Positions 52,094-64,000 of a stretch of 64,000 nt of DNA are shown here, piece after piece. The position numbers and the translations under genes were made by a program. How positions within the stretch are numbered: position 1 is the stretch's first letter; each line of letters starts with the position of its first letter. The notes under the pieces are model-generated. The model saw only the letters and a list, made by a program, of their open reading frames with translations, made no database searches and was not told where the DNA came from. Origin of the DNA: Pelecanus crispus (lineage: Eukaryota > Chordata > Aves > Pelecaniformes > Pelecanidae); contig NC_134653.1 in NCBI RefSeq assembly GCF_030463565.1, forward strand, positions 31,061,150 to 31,125,149. Direction: 5' to 3'.

Positions 52094-54039
52094 TCAATCC
52101 CACAGGTCTCCCACCCTGGAGCCCACATGGGAAGTAGCCCTAGGCATTGCAGCAGGAAATTCCCATTGGAGATACGGAAAAAAGCTCATCCCCGTGAGAG
52201 ACCTGCAGCTCTGGGATGGGGACACTGAGGGCAGCTAAAACGCTGTGGGTTTGGGGCTGGAAGGCTTTTTTCGGACTGATGCATGGCACAGCTCGGAGCC
52301 ATTCACCGCCCAGTTTTTACACCAACCATCCTTCAGGGCCCATCACAGCCTGAGCTTCCCCCCGCATCATCTGCCGTTATTATTGCTTTCTGCTGTTCAC
52401 GTTTCCTCGTTGGTGTGTTACAGACGAGCTGAGCACACGCCGTTGTCTGGGCACTCTTCTCCCCTCCAGTAAGAGGGAATTAATTGCTGGTTTAAAAAAG
52501 AAAGGAAGAAAAAGAGAAAGGACTTCCCAGGCAAAGCAGTGCTCACTGACCGGTGGAAACAGCACTTGTAAGGGAAAGAAACACCTAGATGTAAGTATGT
52601 ATATATTCTATATATATATGTATATAGAGACACACGTGTGAGGGCCAGAAGCTCCGTAGTGATGGCACCCAGTGACTCCCCAATGTCTAGTAAGGGCTGG
52701 ACTCATGCCACAGCCTCACTTTCTTACCTACACATCTATTTTCAGGAAAAAATCCTGGGTTTGAGCTGCCTGCCCCTCTGCTGAGCCGGCTGGCCATGGC
52801 CAGAGCCGTGGCATCGCGGGTGGGAGGGAGGAAGGGACACGTGGCTGTTGCTGCCCAGTGGTCCCCAGGCATGGGTGGCATCGCTGCGAGGTCCCACAAA
52901 GCCCCAGCTCTACTAGCGGCATGATGCCTGAGGGACTCCCCGGGGGTGGCTGTCCCTTCCAGCCTCCCCTCCCTGCGGCTGAGCTGCGGCAGTGCCGGAT
53001 CCGGAGCCCACGGAGCGCTTGGGCACCCAGCAAAGCTGTGCCTGCTGCTCTCTGGCCGGAGGGCTGCCGGCACGCAGCCTCCCTGGCCCCAACTGATGGC
53101 AGGAGATTACTGTAGCTTTGGAACAGACACGTGTAATGGCTGTGTCCTAGTTTTTGAGAGCAGAATCCAGCATAAAAAAAAAAAGCCACAGTTGTGGTGA
53201 GAGCAAATATAGTAACTCGCTCTCACACCGACTCTTCTGGAGTGCTACTAGCTGTAAAGCCGTACCAGGGTCACATCCTCACAGGCTGGCATGTCCCCTA
53301 GGAAAATGGAAAACAGTTTTTCCCCCACTGTCTCCTCCTCGCTGGTGGAAAAGCATCTCCAGACACATTTCTGTCCGTGTCTGACACAACCAGGCGGTCG
53401 TTGCACTTCCTTCGGGATCAGCAGCCAAACCATCTCCCAGCCCTTGGGAGATGCTCCTGGCAGTGTCCCCATTTCTGTCCCTGTGCCTGTTCCTGTCCTC
53501 ATCCCTGTTCCCATTTGTCTCCTTGTCTCCGTTCCCATCCCATTCCCATCCTCATCCTATCCCATCTCCATCCCCATCTTTGTCCCCATCCTCATCCCCA
53601 TCCCTATCCCCATCCCCATCCTTATCCCCATTCCCATCCCCATTCCCACCCTATCCCTTCCCCATCCCATACGGCACAGATGCCATTGAAAGGGAAGTGT
53701 TAATTTCACCATCATTACTAATTACAATTAGTCCTAACTCACTTGGAGCAGAGGCTCCCGGGAAGGCGCAGGCAGGCTGCGCTCTCGTTTTGGCACATCT
53801 CACCCAGATGGCCTGCTCCAGCTGGAAGCATCAACCAAAAATGTACCCTGGCAGGTGAATCTAACATCTGCATCTGGACACCCAAATTGAAAGACTCAAT
53901 TAAAGCCACTTAATCACCGACTGGTGGCAAAAGGGAGCTGGACTGGCAGGGAGCGGTGGGTGCTGCGGGGGTGCAGCCATCGTCCCCCCCAGCATCACCC
54001 GCCCGGGCTGCTGTAACTCAGCCACACGTGGATTTACTG
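52094..54039. other. Intergenic, no gene seen
   Basis: Apart from the CCCATC repeat, this stretch shows a TATATA patch at 52598-52626 and ordinary GC-rich DNA. No coding frame was recognised. Confidence 0.5.
53460..53665. repeat. Degenerate CCCATC/CCTGTC hexanucleotide repeat
   Basis: About 200 bases of CCCATCCCCATC, CCCATTCCC, CCTGTCC and TTTGTCC units form a pyrimidine-rich, highly degenerate satellite. Frames over it read Ser-Pro or Ile-Pro repeats without protein character. Confidence 0.85.
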
Positions 54040-54605
54040 CCTCTGCTCCATTATCACCAATCAATATAACAGTTATTACTTAATGGGCTAAAATTGTCAT
54101 TCTAATGTCCCAGATCTGCATGTTACGGCATGGCTAATTGGTACAGAACTGATTTGGGGGCTTAATGAAAATGTAAATTCAGGCACATTAATCAAACAAT
54201 TATTTCGTAACCATGAGACAGACGGTGCTAAACCTAATTAAGAAATAAACAAAGTTAATCAGTGAACAGAAAATATTTACTAATCATATAGATATGTTGC
54301 AAGAAAGAAATATTAGACAATAATTTATTAAAGATTCCGAAACCTGCTCCTCTTCTTAATAACCTGGTGCTCTGGCTTCCAGGAAGCACCATCTCAATTT
54401 TATTAAAGCATTTGTTCTGCTTTAAGGTCTACTGGGCACCAGAGAACAAAAAATGTATTACTCTGCAAGATGAATAATTGCATCAATTTAAAATAATAGG
54501 GCCGGGGACTGAACGGGGGTGTGTGGGTGACACCTAATGTTGAGACCGATGCATTTTGGGCTTAATTATCAGCGGTTAGTGCTTTTCCAGCTCAAAAGTT
54601 AATTC
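54040..54605. promoter_or_regulatory. Candidate conserved non-coding element cluster
   Basis: About 565 bases of AT-rich, high-complexity DNA stand out in GC-rich surroundings. Homeodomain-like cores recur (CTAATTGG, CATTAATCA, CCTAATTAAG, GTTAATCAG, ATTAAAG, TTAATTATC), and no transposon signature is seen. It lies about 9 kb upstream of the presumed WSCD2 promoter. This is the best enhancer-like block in the window, but the evidence is compositional only. Confidence 0.35.
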
Positions 54606-56522
54606 CGATTCAGACATAAAAATTGCAAAAAGATGTAAAGATGAAAGCCAGTGGCATTTCTCTTTCCTCTGCCTGTCCATAGCTTCTTGTCAAAACCTGC
54701 TTGTCTGGCACAATTTCTGTACATAAATGGAAATATTTCTCCCCAAACTTCCTTCTGCCCAGCACTGATTCCCACTGTCAAGTGATTTGAATTCCTTGCA
54801 GCATCGCTGTGCTTCCCACATCCTTGCAAGACCATGCTGAGGCTGCGGGCTCCCATCGCCGAGCATCCCGGGGGTCCAGCTCCACTTTCGGCACAGGGCG
54901 ACCACCCAGTCCCCGCCTGGCTCCCCGCGTGCGCCGGTGAGATGAGACGGGAGCCGCCAGCGTTTGCTGCGTGCTCCCCGAACCAGCCCTGACAGTGATT
55001 CAACACGGAGCCATTAGTGCCAGCGGGGATGGAAAGCAGATGGCAGGGTCAGCGCCGGGGCTGCAGGCAGCTGCCTGCCAAGGTCCCGCCTTCGCCTGGG
55101 TCTCCATGCGGGTGCTGGCGGCAGGACCCTCAGAGCCACCCGCATCCCTGAGGCTCCCCCCACCCCAGGGAGCCACATCCCCAAAATATTCCTGACTGTG
55201 CAAAGCCGCGGTGTGCACATCCTCGGTTCTGGTCCACAAACGGGAGCGGGACTGCCATGACATTTATCAAAGCTCTCCTCTGAAGGGGGGCAGAGGAACA
55301 CGGGGGCTGCGGATGTGATTTCACGCCCCGTGCAGCATCGCTGCTCTCGCTCCGGGGCCAGGGAGATGGCAAGGGCACCCGGCGGCAGCCTCTGTGTTCT
55401 GGGACATGCTCCTGGGGCGGCGGGATGGCTCCAAGCAAACCATTGCCACCCCTGCTCTTCCACAGGAGGGTTTTGATGGGTTTTCACTGCAAATCTGAAA
55501 GGAAGCAAATTTCTGGAACATCACCGTTTCCCAGCAAACCACCACTCGCAGGATGCAGAGGGCTGCCCCGGCTGGAATTCACTGCACCCACCAGTGCTAT
55601 TGAGGGGGTACCTGTGGCCCCGCTTTCAGCATCCATTTACCGAGGAGAAGGACAAGAGCCTGCCTCATGCCTCAGCACTGTTTTTTGGGGCAGTTCAGTC
55701 TTTCTGGGGCTGCCCCATCCCTGGCACACGCAAGCCTTGCTCTCAGGGCAAGGTGAAACCTGCCTGGGAAAACCACTCAGCTCTGCCAAAACACCTTCTC
55801 ATTTTCTTTGGCACGAAGTTTTCCCCAAAGTCCAATGTTCATGGTCCTGGAGCTGCTTTTTAGTTTCCCCTTTGGCCCCGTAGCGGCGCTGGGACTTGGT
55901 CCTGGGGTTTTATCCATGAATCCCTCAGCTGGGCAGGATTCCAGTGCTCACACCCCATTCCTACTCCTCTTCCATCTCTGGGATGGAGGAGAGGGGTGGG
56001 ATGGGGCTGAGGGCCACTGGGCTTAGGGGGCTGGTAGCAGACCCCCAGCGCTGCCCTCAGTGCCCCCCCGGGCCCACCACTGCTCCCTCCACTTTCTTTT
56101 TTTGTGTCTCTCTCCAGAGCAGTTATGAAGCCCATTTTCCCCACAGCCAGGCTAAGCCGTTTATTGAAAGCCTCCATCATTAGGTTAATGATTCTCAGCA
56201 AATTATTTCATACGCAGCCCGGTTCATCCAGAAAATGGAGCAGTAATGTTGACAGCTCGATCAGCGGCAGGAGGGACAGCTGCCTGAGCCACGGGGTGCT
56301 CGGCACAGTTACACCCCCATTTGATACCCCACGACATGCAATGTGCCCGCTGCCGCTCAGGACCCCGATCCCGGCTCCATCAGCACATCTTTGCCCGGTA
56401 GAAACAGACCCACCGAGGAGCCAGGGACGGTTTCTGTCTTTCTCCATCCCAGCCTGGCACCGGGCATTTTATTCTGGCACATGACTCATTCATCAGACTT
56501 GGAAGCATGTGGCTTTGACGCC
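54606..56522. other. Intergenic, no gene seen
   Basis: Mixed composition without recognised genes or repeats. Short open frames only. Confidence 0.5.
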
Positions 56523-57085
56523 TGTCCTGGTTTCGGCTGGGATAGAGTTAATTTTCTTCCTAGTAGCAGGCATAGTGCTGTGTTTTGGATTTAGTAGGAG
56601 AAGAATGTTGATAACACGCTGATGTTTTTAGTTGTTGCTGAGTACTGCTTATGCTAGTCAAGGACTTTTCAGCTTCCCATGCTCTGCCAGGTGCACAAGA
56701 AACTGGGAGGGGGCACAGCCAGGACAGCTGATCCAAACTAACCAAAGGGCTATTCCATACCATATGGTGTCGTGCTCAGTATAGAAGCTGGGGGGGTTGG
56801 CCAGGGAGCAGCGATCGCCGCTCGGGAACTGTCTGGGTATCGGTCGGCGGGTGGTCAGCAATTGGATTTTGCATCACTTGCTTTGTATATTATTATTATT
56901 GTTATTATATTGTTATTATTATCTTTACTATTTTACTTTATTTCAATTATTAAACTGTTCTTATTTCAATCCAGGAGTGTTTCTTACTCTTACTCCTCCG
57001 ATTCTCTCCCCCATCCCATCGGGGTAGGGGGAGTGAGCGAGCGGCTGCCTGGTGCTGAGTTGCTGGCTGGGGCTAAACCACGACA
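56523..57085. mobile_element. Solo LTR of an avian endogenous retrovirus
   Basis: The 563-bp element begins TGTCCTGGTTTCGGCTGGG and ends GGGGCTAAACCACGACA, giving the TG...CA termini of an LTR. I recognise the ends as those of a family abundant in modern birds, though I cannot give its exact name. An internal TTA-rich stretch (56889-56955) leads to ATTATTAAACTG, where polyadenylation would be expected. No internal retroviral sequence or partner LTR is nearby, so it is a solo LTR left by recombination. The flanks ACGCC and CCGCT do not form a clear target duplication. Orientation could not be proven. Confidence 0.8.
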
Positions 57086-60000
57086 CCGCTGCAGGGGCAG
57101 CTGGAGCTGACAGCAGGGGTTTGTGAACCCACCACCCCTGCAGCTTCATAGGAGCACTGCAACGTGGCGGGGCGGGGGGCACCATGAAATGGGGGCACGA
57201 AGCAGCTTTGGTTCAGCTGCAGCCTCCGTGCTCCTGCTTCCCAGGCTGGGGTTCAGCCCACCGGCTCTCCCACGGCTGCCGCCTCTCCACAGGGATGTGA
57301 CGCCTGCCTCTGCATCACGCGATGCTGGGAGCATCCCCCTGGCAAAGCCCCGGCCCGGGACGAGCCCTGGGAGAGCAGGAGGAGACGAAGGGCAGGGGTG
57401 CTGCAAGGACAACCCAGGGTGGCTCGGCTCTCCTCCAGCATCGGGGGCACCTTTTGGACGGCAGTGACCAGGACCTGGGGACAAGCTCTATTTGCCCATC
57501 AGCCCCCTGGGTGCTCCTTGTCCTGAAACCACCTCATGTCATCACTCATGTCCCCAAGACCACGACATCAATTGCATCTCATAGTAGGCAGCCAGGAGGA
57601 GATTTGCTGTGCCAGCACTGCATCCTGGATTGTGCAACTTGGCTCCGAGGGCTTCAAAATGCAGTTTGGTTCTTCTGGGAAGGGGACATGCCCCAGGGGT
57701 TGGGGTGGCATCAGTTGGGTGGGGAGAAGGATTCAATTTTCAGCTTTCTGGACCCGAACAGCATTTGCTGTTGCTGCTCTGCAGCACCGGCCTCGTTGGC
57801 ATTCTCCGGCGGTGCTGCACGCCCGGTGGGACCGGCAGCCACTGCAGAGCCTGAATTATTCAGTTTAAACAGGGCCCATTTGCTGATGGAGCAAGTGAGG
57901 ACTCGTGCGCAGGACTGAGTACTCGGCTGTGTCGGGAAGCCGTTCCTTGGGCAAGCTCTTGCGGCAATGCCCTGCCTCCCTCCCTCGCCATGCCGTGCAG
58001 GGCTGGCACACATCCTGGTCCCTGGCCTCCCAGCTGGTCCGTGGCACTGGCATGACGTGGGAGAAATCCCAGATCTGCTGGCTGGATGCTGCTGTCATGA
58101 TCTCAGCAGCAATAGATCCAGGGCACCACTTGCACCTTGCCCTGGTAAGTATCTGTCTAAAAAAAAAAAAAAAAATCTGGGGGAAAAAAGAGACATAAAT
58201 AAATTTCTATGTTTAAAAATGTCCCTTTCCGTGCTGAGGAAAAAAGACATAGATAAGTTGTCACATTTCAAAATGCTCCTTTCCACACTAATGCTTAAAG
58301 TGTCCCCCCGGTGCAGATGTGTGCCTTCCTCCCTTTCACAAATTCATCAGCATTTAAGGAGGTGCAGTTTTAGGTCACCACATTCCCAATCAGGCAGGGA
58401 CTGACCTTCCCATGAGCTAAAGCAGAGCAATGGCTTTCCACCCCAACATAGGTCCTGTCCCCCCAGACACGATGCAGGTCTGTCACCAGCACTGCCAACA
58501 GCAGCATCCCGGGTGCCCAGGGGACGAAGCAGCAGCCACAAATCAAACCCAGCACCAAACATCTTCACCCCAGCAGCCCAGACCTACTGCTCCCCAGAGG
58601 AGAGGGACCAGGGCTGGCTCCCTGCCACCACTGTGACATTTCAAGTGACAACCATGAAGTTCAAGGTGGCCTTGGTGGCATCTTGGCACATACTGGGTCG
58701 CCAAGCCCTAGGGCTGCTAGAAATGCTCTCAGCTGTCCCCTGGGATGTATTGGGACGTGCCCATGATGGATGACACAAAAGGGCTGAAAATCAATCCAGG
58801 CATCAGCCAGCATCCGGCCTGAGCCGCTTATTCGCCCAATTGCTTAAGTGCCAGGCAAATGTCACTGCAGCCCGATGGAGCTGGAAAAGCTGCAGCTGGG
58901 AAGAGCAGCTTTTAAAACCATTTTTGTCAGCCTAAAGCTATTAAAGTGCCTGGGAAGGGAAGGGAAGGGATGGTAGCGGCCAAAGCCAGCCCCATCTGCC
59001 GGCGGTCCCCACTGGGGCACGTGTATCCCCTGCACCCTGGTTGTTCCCCAGCCCCGGGAGGTGGCTGGCGAGCCCTGGCTTGCAGATGAAGATGGTTCCT
59101 CTGTGCAAGGACCTGTCCCCGAGCCTTTCCCGTTGTCCCCAGGAGAAGCCCATGGCAATGCTCCTGGCTCACCTTGCTTTACTCTTTGGAAAGCAGGTTG
59201 AATGCTCCTGGGTTTGCATTTGTGGAGGGTCCAAGCTTGTGGCTCAGCTGTTGTCACCTCTGCTGTCCCCCTGGGGATGCCGTCCCCTCCCCTGGGGACA
59301 GCGTGCAGATGGGAACAGCCTGCCAGGGCTGCTCCCCAAACCACAGGCAATGCCAGGGAAACTGCACCTCCAAATATCTGCCAAAACTCGGAGGGCTGGT
59401 TTTAGCCCCCACCTTTGCAGACCTCCTGCTGCCAGGACAGGGCTGAGCAAGCGCAGGGAGGTCAGTGGGGAGCAGTAAAGGAACCGGTGGTTTCTGATTT
59501 ATGTTGCAAGGCTTTTTTGAACAAGCATAATAAAACCACCGTGAATTGGACATCTTAGGGACAAAAAAAAAAAAAGGTGAAGTGGAGGGAGGGAGCTGCT
59601 CTTCAAGTGCCCATGGCAGCTGAGGCTAAAGAGTGCTGTTGGGTCGGGGGGGTGTAAGTAGGGGTGATGGTGGGATCCTTGCTGCGCTGCTGGGGCAAAG
59701 GTGGAGGTGAGTGGGGGGCAAGCAGAGGCAGTGCAAGATAGACAATTTTGGTTTGGGCATGGGAAGGATGGGCATCCCATACCCCCAGGGAGAATGTCCC
59801 CCCACACCCCAAGGACAAACCAGCATCCCCCCGACCGTGGCTCTCTCATGCTCTTGACTGTGGCTGGTTGGCACTGGGGCAGTAACTTTTAACTCTATTT
59901 CAGCATAATTCTTTATCTGAATTAAATGTCAGCGCACTCCACCTCCTTCTCCACGCTGCCTTCCTCCTGAGCTCCCCACGTAGGACATTAAGAAGTGTTT

Positions 60001-63000
60001 CAAGTTGATTAGGAAAAGAAGTCACGGGAGATAAACTGGGACAAATAAACATTGCACCACCACTGCCAGCGGCTGTTCCTATGGGTGGGTGGCCCCGATG
60101 CACCCGCTGCCCCCACCTCCCCGCACCGTCCCCGTCACGCTCTGCCCCAGGGATGGCAGCCAAAGCCCCATCTGCCAGCAGCCACTTCCACAACCACAGG
60201 AAACTTTGCAACACCCTTGGTTGCCCCGTGGCTGCTGCAGGACCAAGAGATGCCAGGGGCCAGGAAGGCATGGGGTGGCCGACACCGTCCCCCGTGGCAC
60301 ACAGGCTCTGCAGTGCCGGCAGCGTCCCCTTGGCACCTGGCAGGTCCCCAGCCTGCTGATCAGCATCTTCCCACACTGCTGGCAACACCACCTGACAGGT
60401 ATGCAGATTGCCAGGGCACAAATGCCATCCCCATGTCATTTTTCAAACGATTAAATATAAAAAGGCCCAAGTGCAGCTCATATTTCAGTGTTAATGTTGC
60501 TGCCAAATATTATCATGTCGATGTTTCTTGTAAAACAAAAACAATCGATAACGTTATATCTCCGGGAGAGCCACTCCAGCACAGGATTATCTTCATGTGC
60601 ATTGGGATGTGTTACTTGCACCTGCTGGCTCAGCACTGGAGCTCCACTGTGCACCCCTGCAAGGGGAACTTCTGGGCTTTGTTTTTCCTTTTGCTGGGCT
60701 TTTAATTTGGCAGAAGGTGCACACGCTTTGCTTCATGCTTCTGCTTTCTAATGAGAACTGCACTGAGTGTGGCTGCAGCCCAGAGCAGTCCATGGGTCAA
60801 GATGATTAATGATGGGGAGACCACTGGGTGTTTAGAAGTTAACACGTGCTTCTGTGGCCAGGAGGAAAGGTATTTCCCCAAGCAGGGAGGAGAAGCCATC
60901 ATTTGGGTGGTCCATCCAACAGCAAGCAGAGGCCAGCCCACACTGGGTGCCTGGGACCCGTGCAAGCCCCCATCACACCCTCTTGCTGCTTTGAGCAAAC
61001 ACAACCATAAAAACCAAACTGTTTGCCCATTACATACGAAAACTAAGCTCATGTCCCTCTCTGAATTATTCATGCTTGGCTCCATTTTCACCAATATTAA
61101 AAACCTGCTGTTGTGGGAAACGTTGTTCCTTTTTTTCCCAGACATTGTTCCAGATGGTTCTGCTCAAGCCCTTCACCTAAGAGCAAACTGGCCCTCGGTA
61201 TTTCTGTTCCCTGTGTCCAAGTGGCTCAAAGGGAGGGGGAGAGGAAGAGGAGGGCTGAGGAAGGGGGCCCAGAGCATGGCAAGCTCTTTCTCCTTGTGCA
61301 TGCAGGGCACACACATGGTAGACAGCACAGGTCAACTGCATGGGAAGTGTGTCCTGTGCCACCACCGCCTCCATCACTTGTCTTTGTCCTGACCAACATG
61401 TCTTGTTTCCTGGTTGGCGTAGGGGGGGAGTGAGGACCAGTTCGGCGTATGCCAGAACCCCACGGCACTGACCAACACACCAGGTCCAGTGGGTAAGAGC
61501 ATCACCCTGCAAGCTCAGCCTTGCAAAACCTGCCCTCCAGGCCAGCCTTAAAATGAGGGTGGATCGAGGTCTTGTCATGCAAAATGGGGCAGGGGGCAGG
61601 AATAGGGTCCCCAAATCCTGGAATCATTTTAAGCCCCATCTACAGGCCAAGCCTGGAGAGAAATCCTGGTCTTTGGGAAGACAGCAAAGCCAAGACTCCA
61701 GCTGTGGGGAGGTTTCCTGGCAGGGGAAGATGCAATCTGGGGGTCCCAGCTTCTCCCCACCATGAGAGGAGAGGACCCCCCTCCTGAGACGAGCCCCTGC
61801 TCCCTCTGCTGCCCGTGCTTTGCTGAGCATGGCCCCCTCCCCTGCATCACTCAGTATCTCCACCAAGAAGTGGTTTATTTGGGCAGCAGAGCCTCTGCAG
61901 CAGGGTGGCAGGACGTTTCTGAGCAGCTCGTGAGGAAAGGATTACTTCGGGGTAATCCTGAGCATCCTGCCTGGAATGCAGCAACTCATACATTAAAACA
62001 TATGGAAATGGGTGGAAAAGAGGTTGGTGGTTCAGGACTTGCTAGAAACTGCTGCATGGAGCAGGCTGGATTCAGGGGCCTCGGGTATAGATACTATACA
62101 TTCAGTATATATATCATGTTTTGATCTACTTTCCCCTGCACTGGCAGAACAGTTTTCATTTAGGCAGGTTTTCCTGCCTAGCTGTCTCAAAAGGTTTATT
62201 TCTCTGAAAACTTTCCAGCTACTTGATCACAGCAAGTTTGCAAGGCCAGGCCATTAAATACACACGGAGAGCAGCAAACAGCTGGGGATGAAAGCAATGC
62301 CCGTGCGTGAACTCCAGCAAAGCAAGAGCAGAGCCTGGTGTTCATTAGCACCCTGTCCTTGGGGACCCGCAGAGCTTTGGAGATAAAGCACATCCCTGGG
62401 ACATGCAGAATTCAGCCCCTGGAGATCCCAGCTACCTTTCACAACTGAATAAGAGTGATGCATATCTGAATAATTTGGATTTTAAAAGGAAAATACTCTG
62501 TTAGCAGGCTGAATAAAACGCTGATTTGCTGAGGCTCTTGAGATCTTGGCTGTACCACTCAGGGTTTCCATGGCAGGGCTCTTATCAGGTGGATAATGAT
62601 AAGCTATTCAGCTCTGCCTATCTGGCCCTTAATTAATAATGCTGACCCTCATCCCGAGAACCAAGAGGAGTGATAGAGACACCCATGAGTTTATTAGGTT
62701 CCTTCTCTCTCAAATTCAGCCCATCCTGTTTACAAATACCCTGAATGCTTCTCCTTATTGGCAATTCCCTTTGAACCAACAGCTTTTTTTTTTTTTTTTT
62801 TTTTTTGGCTTTTGGTTGGCCAGAGTTTTTGTTTTCCAGTTTTGACCTGATCAAGATGAGTATTTTTTGCTTTGACAGTTTTTGGAAGGAGCTAGTTTGT
62901 TGAGATGTTTTTTTCACAGCGCTGCCAGGAAACCTGAGAAATCAGTTATCTCTGCAACACTAATGGATTCAGAGAACCTGCTCAGCTCTCTAAAAGCAGA

Positions 63001-64000
63001 TAACTGCAGTTTCCGTCTTGACTCCAGCTACTTAATTCACCTCTGAAGGCAGGCTCTGGGTTCCCGCTGCCTGATCTGCCCAGGGCATCACGGCAGCTTT
63101 CACGCTGCCAAAGGAGAGGGCAGCACCACCAGAAGCCGGCTCTGCCCGTGACCTTCAGTGAGGGGCTTTGATTCATTGCCTAGCATCCTCAAAATGTACC
63201 CGAAAGGTGCCCTCTGCATGCTGCCTGCGTCATGGGGTAAGGATGCAAAAATGGGTTTGCATTACCCTCCATAGCGGGGACACCCCAGCAAAGCTTCCAT
63301 GACATCCCGCTGCTTCTCAGCTCCCATCACCTTTCCTGCCAGGCCCACGTTCTGCAATAAACTGCTCCCAGCTAATATTAACTCCACCTGGATTACAGTA
63401 AAATACAATTTTCCACCTCTGACTCAGTGCAGCAGCGTGATGCAAGGGGCTGTATCAGCATGGCAGGGACCGGCAGGTGGGGGGGAGTCCCCTCCCACTC
63501 CCGCGGGGACCATGGGCTGCTCTGGTGCCACAGCATCAATTTTAGTCTTGCAAAGGGTTCTCAGTCAGAATTTCCCCTTATTTGTTCACTTGCTTTCTGC
63601 CAAGCCAGGCCCACTTGCAACCATGTGTTTTAATCCAAATCTGGTCCCAGTTTTGAGAGTCTTTTAAGATGAGCCGTAGTATAATTAATCCAGACTGGTT
63701 ACATTAATGGAGGTATCACCAAGGCAAAGACCAAGTAAGGGGAGCCCACCTCAACCTTTGCATACAGATGCTTTTAGGAAAGATGATCTGAAAGCAGTGG
63801 CCTCATTTCCAGCATCACCGTGGATGCTGTCATAGCCCAGTACTGGTACCCAGCACCCTACCTCCAACACCCAGGCGTCCCACTGGGCTGCATCCCACCC
63901 GGAGGGGATCCATCCCAAACACACAGAAAAAGCTGCTCATTGGAAATCCAGTCCCCAGGGAAAAGCTGTGGCTCCCGGTAGCGGAGATGAGCTCAGTGAG
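57086..64000. other. Intergenic, no gene seen
   Basis: The stretch holds A- or T-rich runs at 58161-58176, 59561-59574 and 62785-62806, a GGGAA repeat near 58950-58970, and AT-rich patches at about 60440-60560 and 62455-62520. No open frame resembles a known protein and no RNA gene was recognised. Confidence 0.5.

Overview
The window is vertebrate nuclear DNA, and almost certainly avian. It has two protein-coding genes with animal exon and intron structure, a CR1-type non-LTR retrotransposon fragment, a solo LTR of a kind common in modern birds, no Alu/L1/B1-type mammalian repeats, short introns and high GC. I cannot name the species. From memory, the chicken orthologues lie on microchromosome 15, which would fit the GC richness, but nothing in the sequence proves this.

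Layout, left to right. CMKLR1 (chemerin receptor, class A GPCR) lies on the + strand, with its whole coding sequence in one exon at 3929-5014 behind a good splice acceptor. A GC-rich convergent intergenic spacer follows to about 13.3 kb, with a CCCAGCCCAGGAC-type minisatellite at 9.93-10.43 kb. WSCD2 then lies on the - strand and is complete: eight coding exons between 14839 and 32974 join in frame with GT-AG introns into a 563-residue type II membrane protein. The product has an N-terminal anchor, two eight-cysteine WSC domains and a sulfotransferase-like domain. A possible poly(A) signal sits at about 13.33 kb. Its CpG-island promoter and a non-coding first exon are probably at about 44.0-44.95 kb, which would make the gene about 31 kb long. 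From 45 to 64 kb I see no gene, only simple repeats, an AT-rich block that looks like conserved non-coding DNA (54.0-54.6 kb) and a 563-bp solo LTR (56.5-57.1 kb).

The two genes point at each other, tail to tail. From memory this matches human chromosome 12q23.3, where WSCD2 and CMKLR1 are also neighbours and convergent, so the window is a conserved microsynteny block. Nothing suggests that the two products work together: one is a chemoattractant and adipokine receptor, the other a Golgi-type membrane enzyme acting on sialic acid.

Many long open frames in the GC-rich parts (up to about 400 codons) are chance openings in DNA poor in stop codons and were rejected. I found no previously undescribed multi-gene system. 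The points most worth a second look are the promoter island with a 23-C run, the 244-bp higher-order minisatellite, a short hAT-like inverted-repeat element 77 bp inside WSCD2 intron 1, an antisense CR1 copy lacking its 3' half, a perfect 10-bp hairpin in the last WSCD2 intron, and candidate conserved non-coding blocks.
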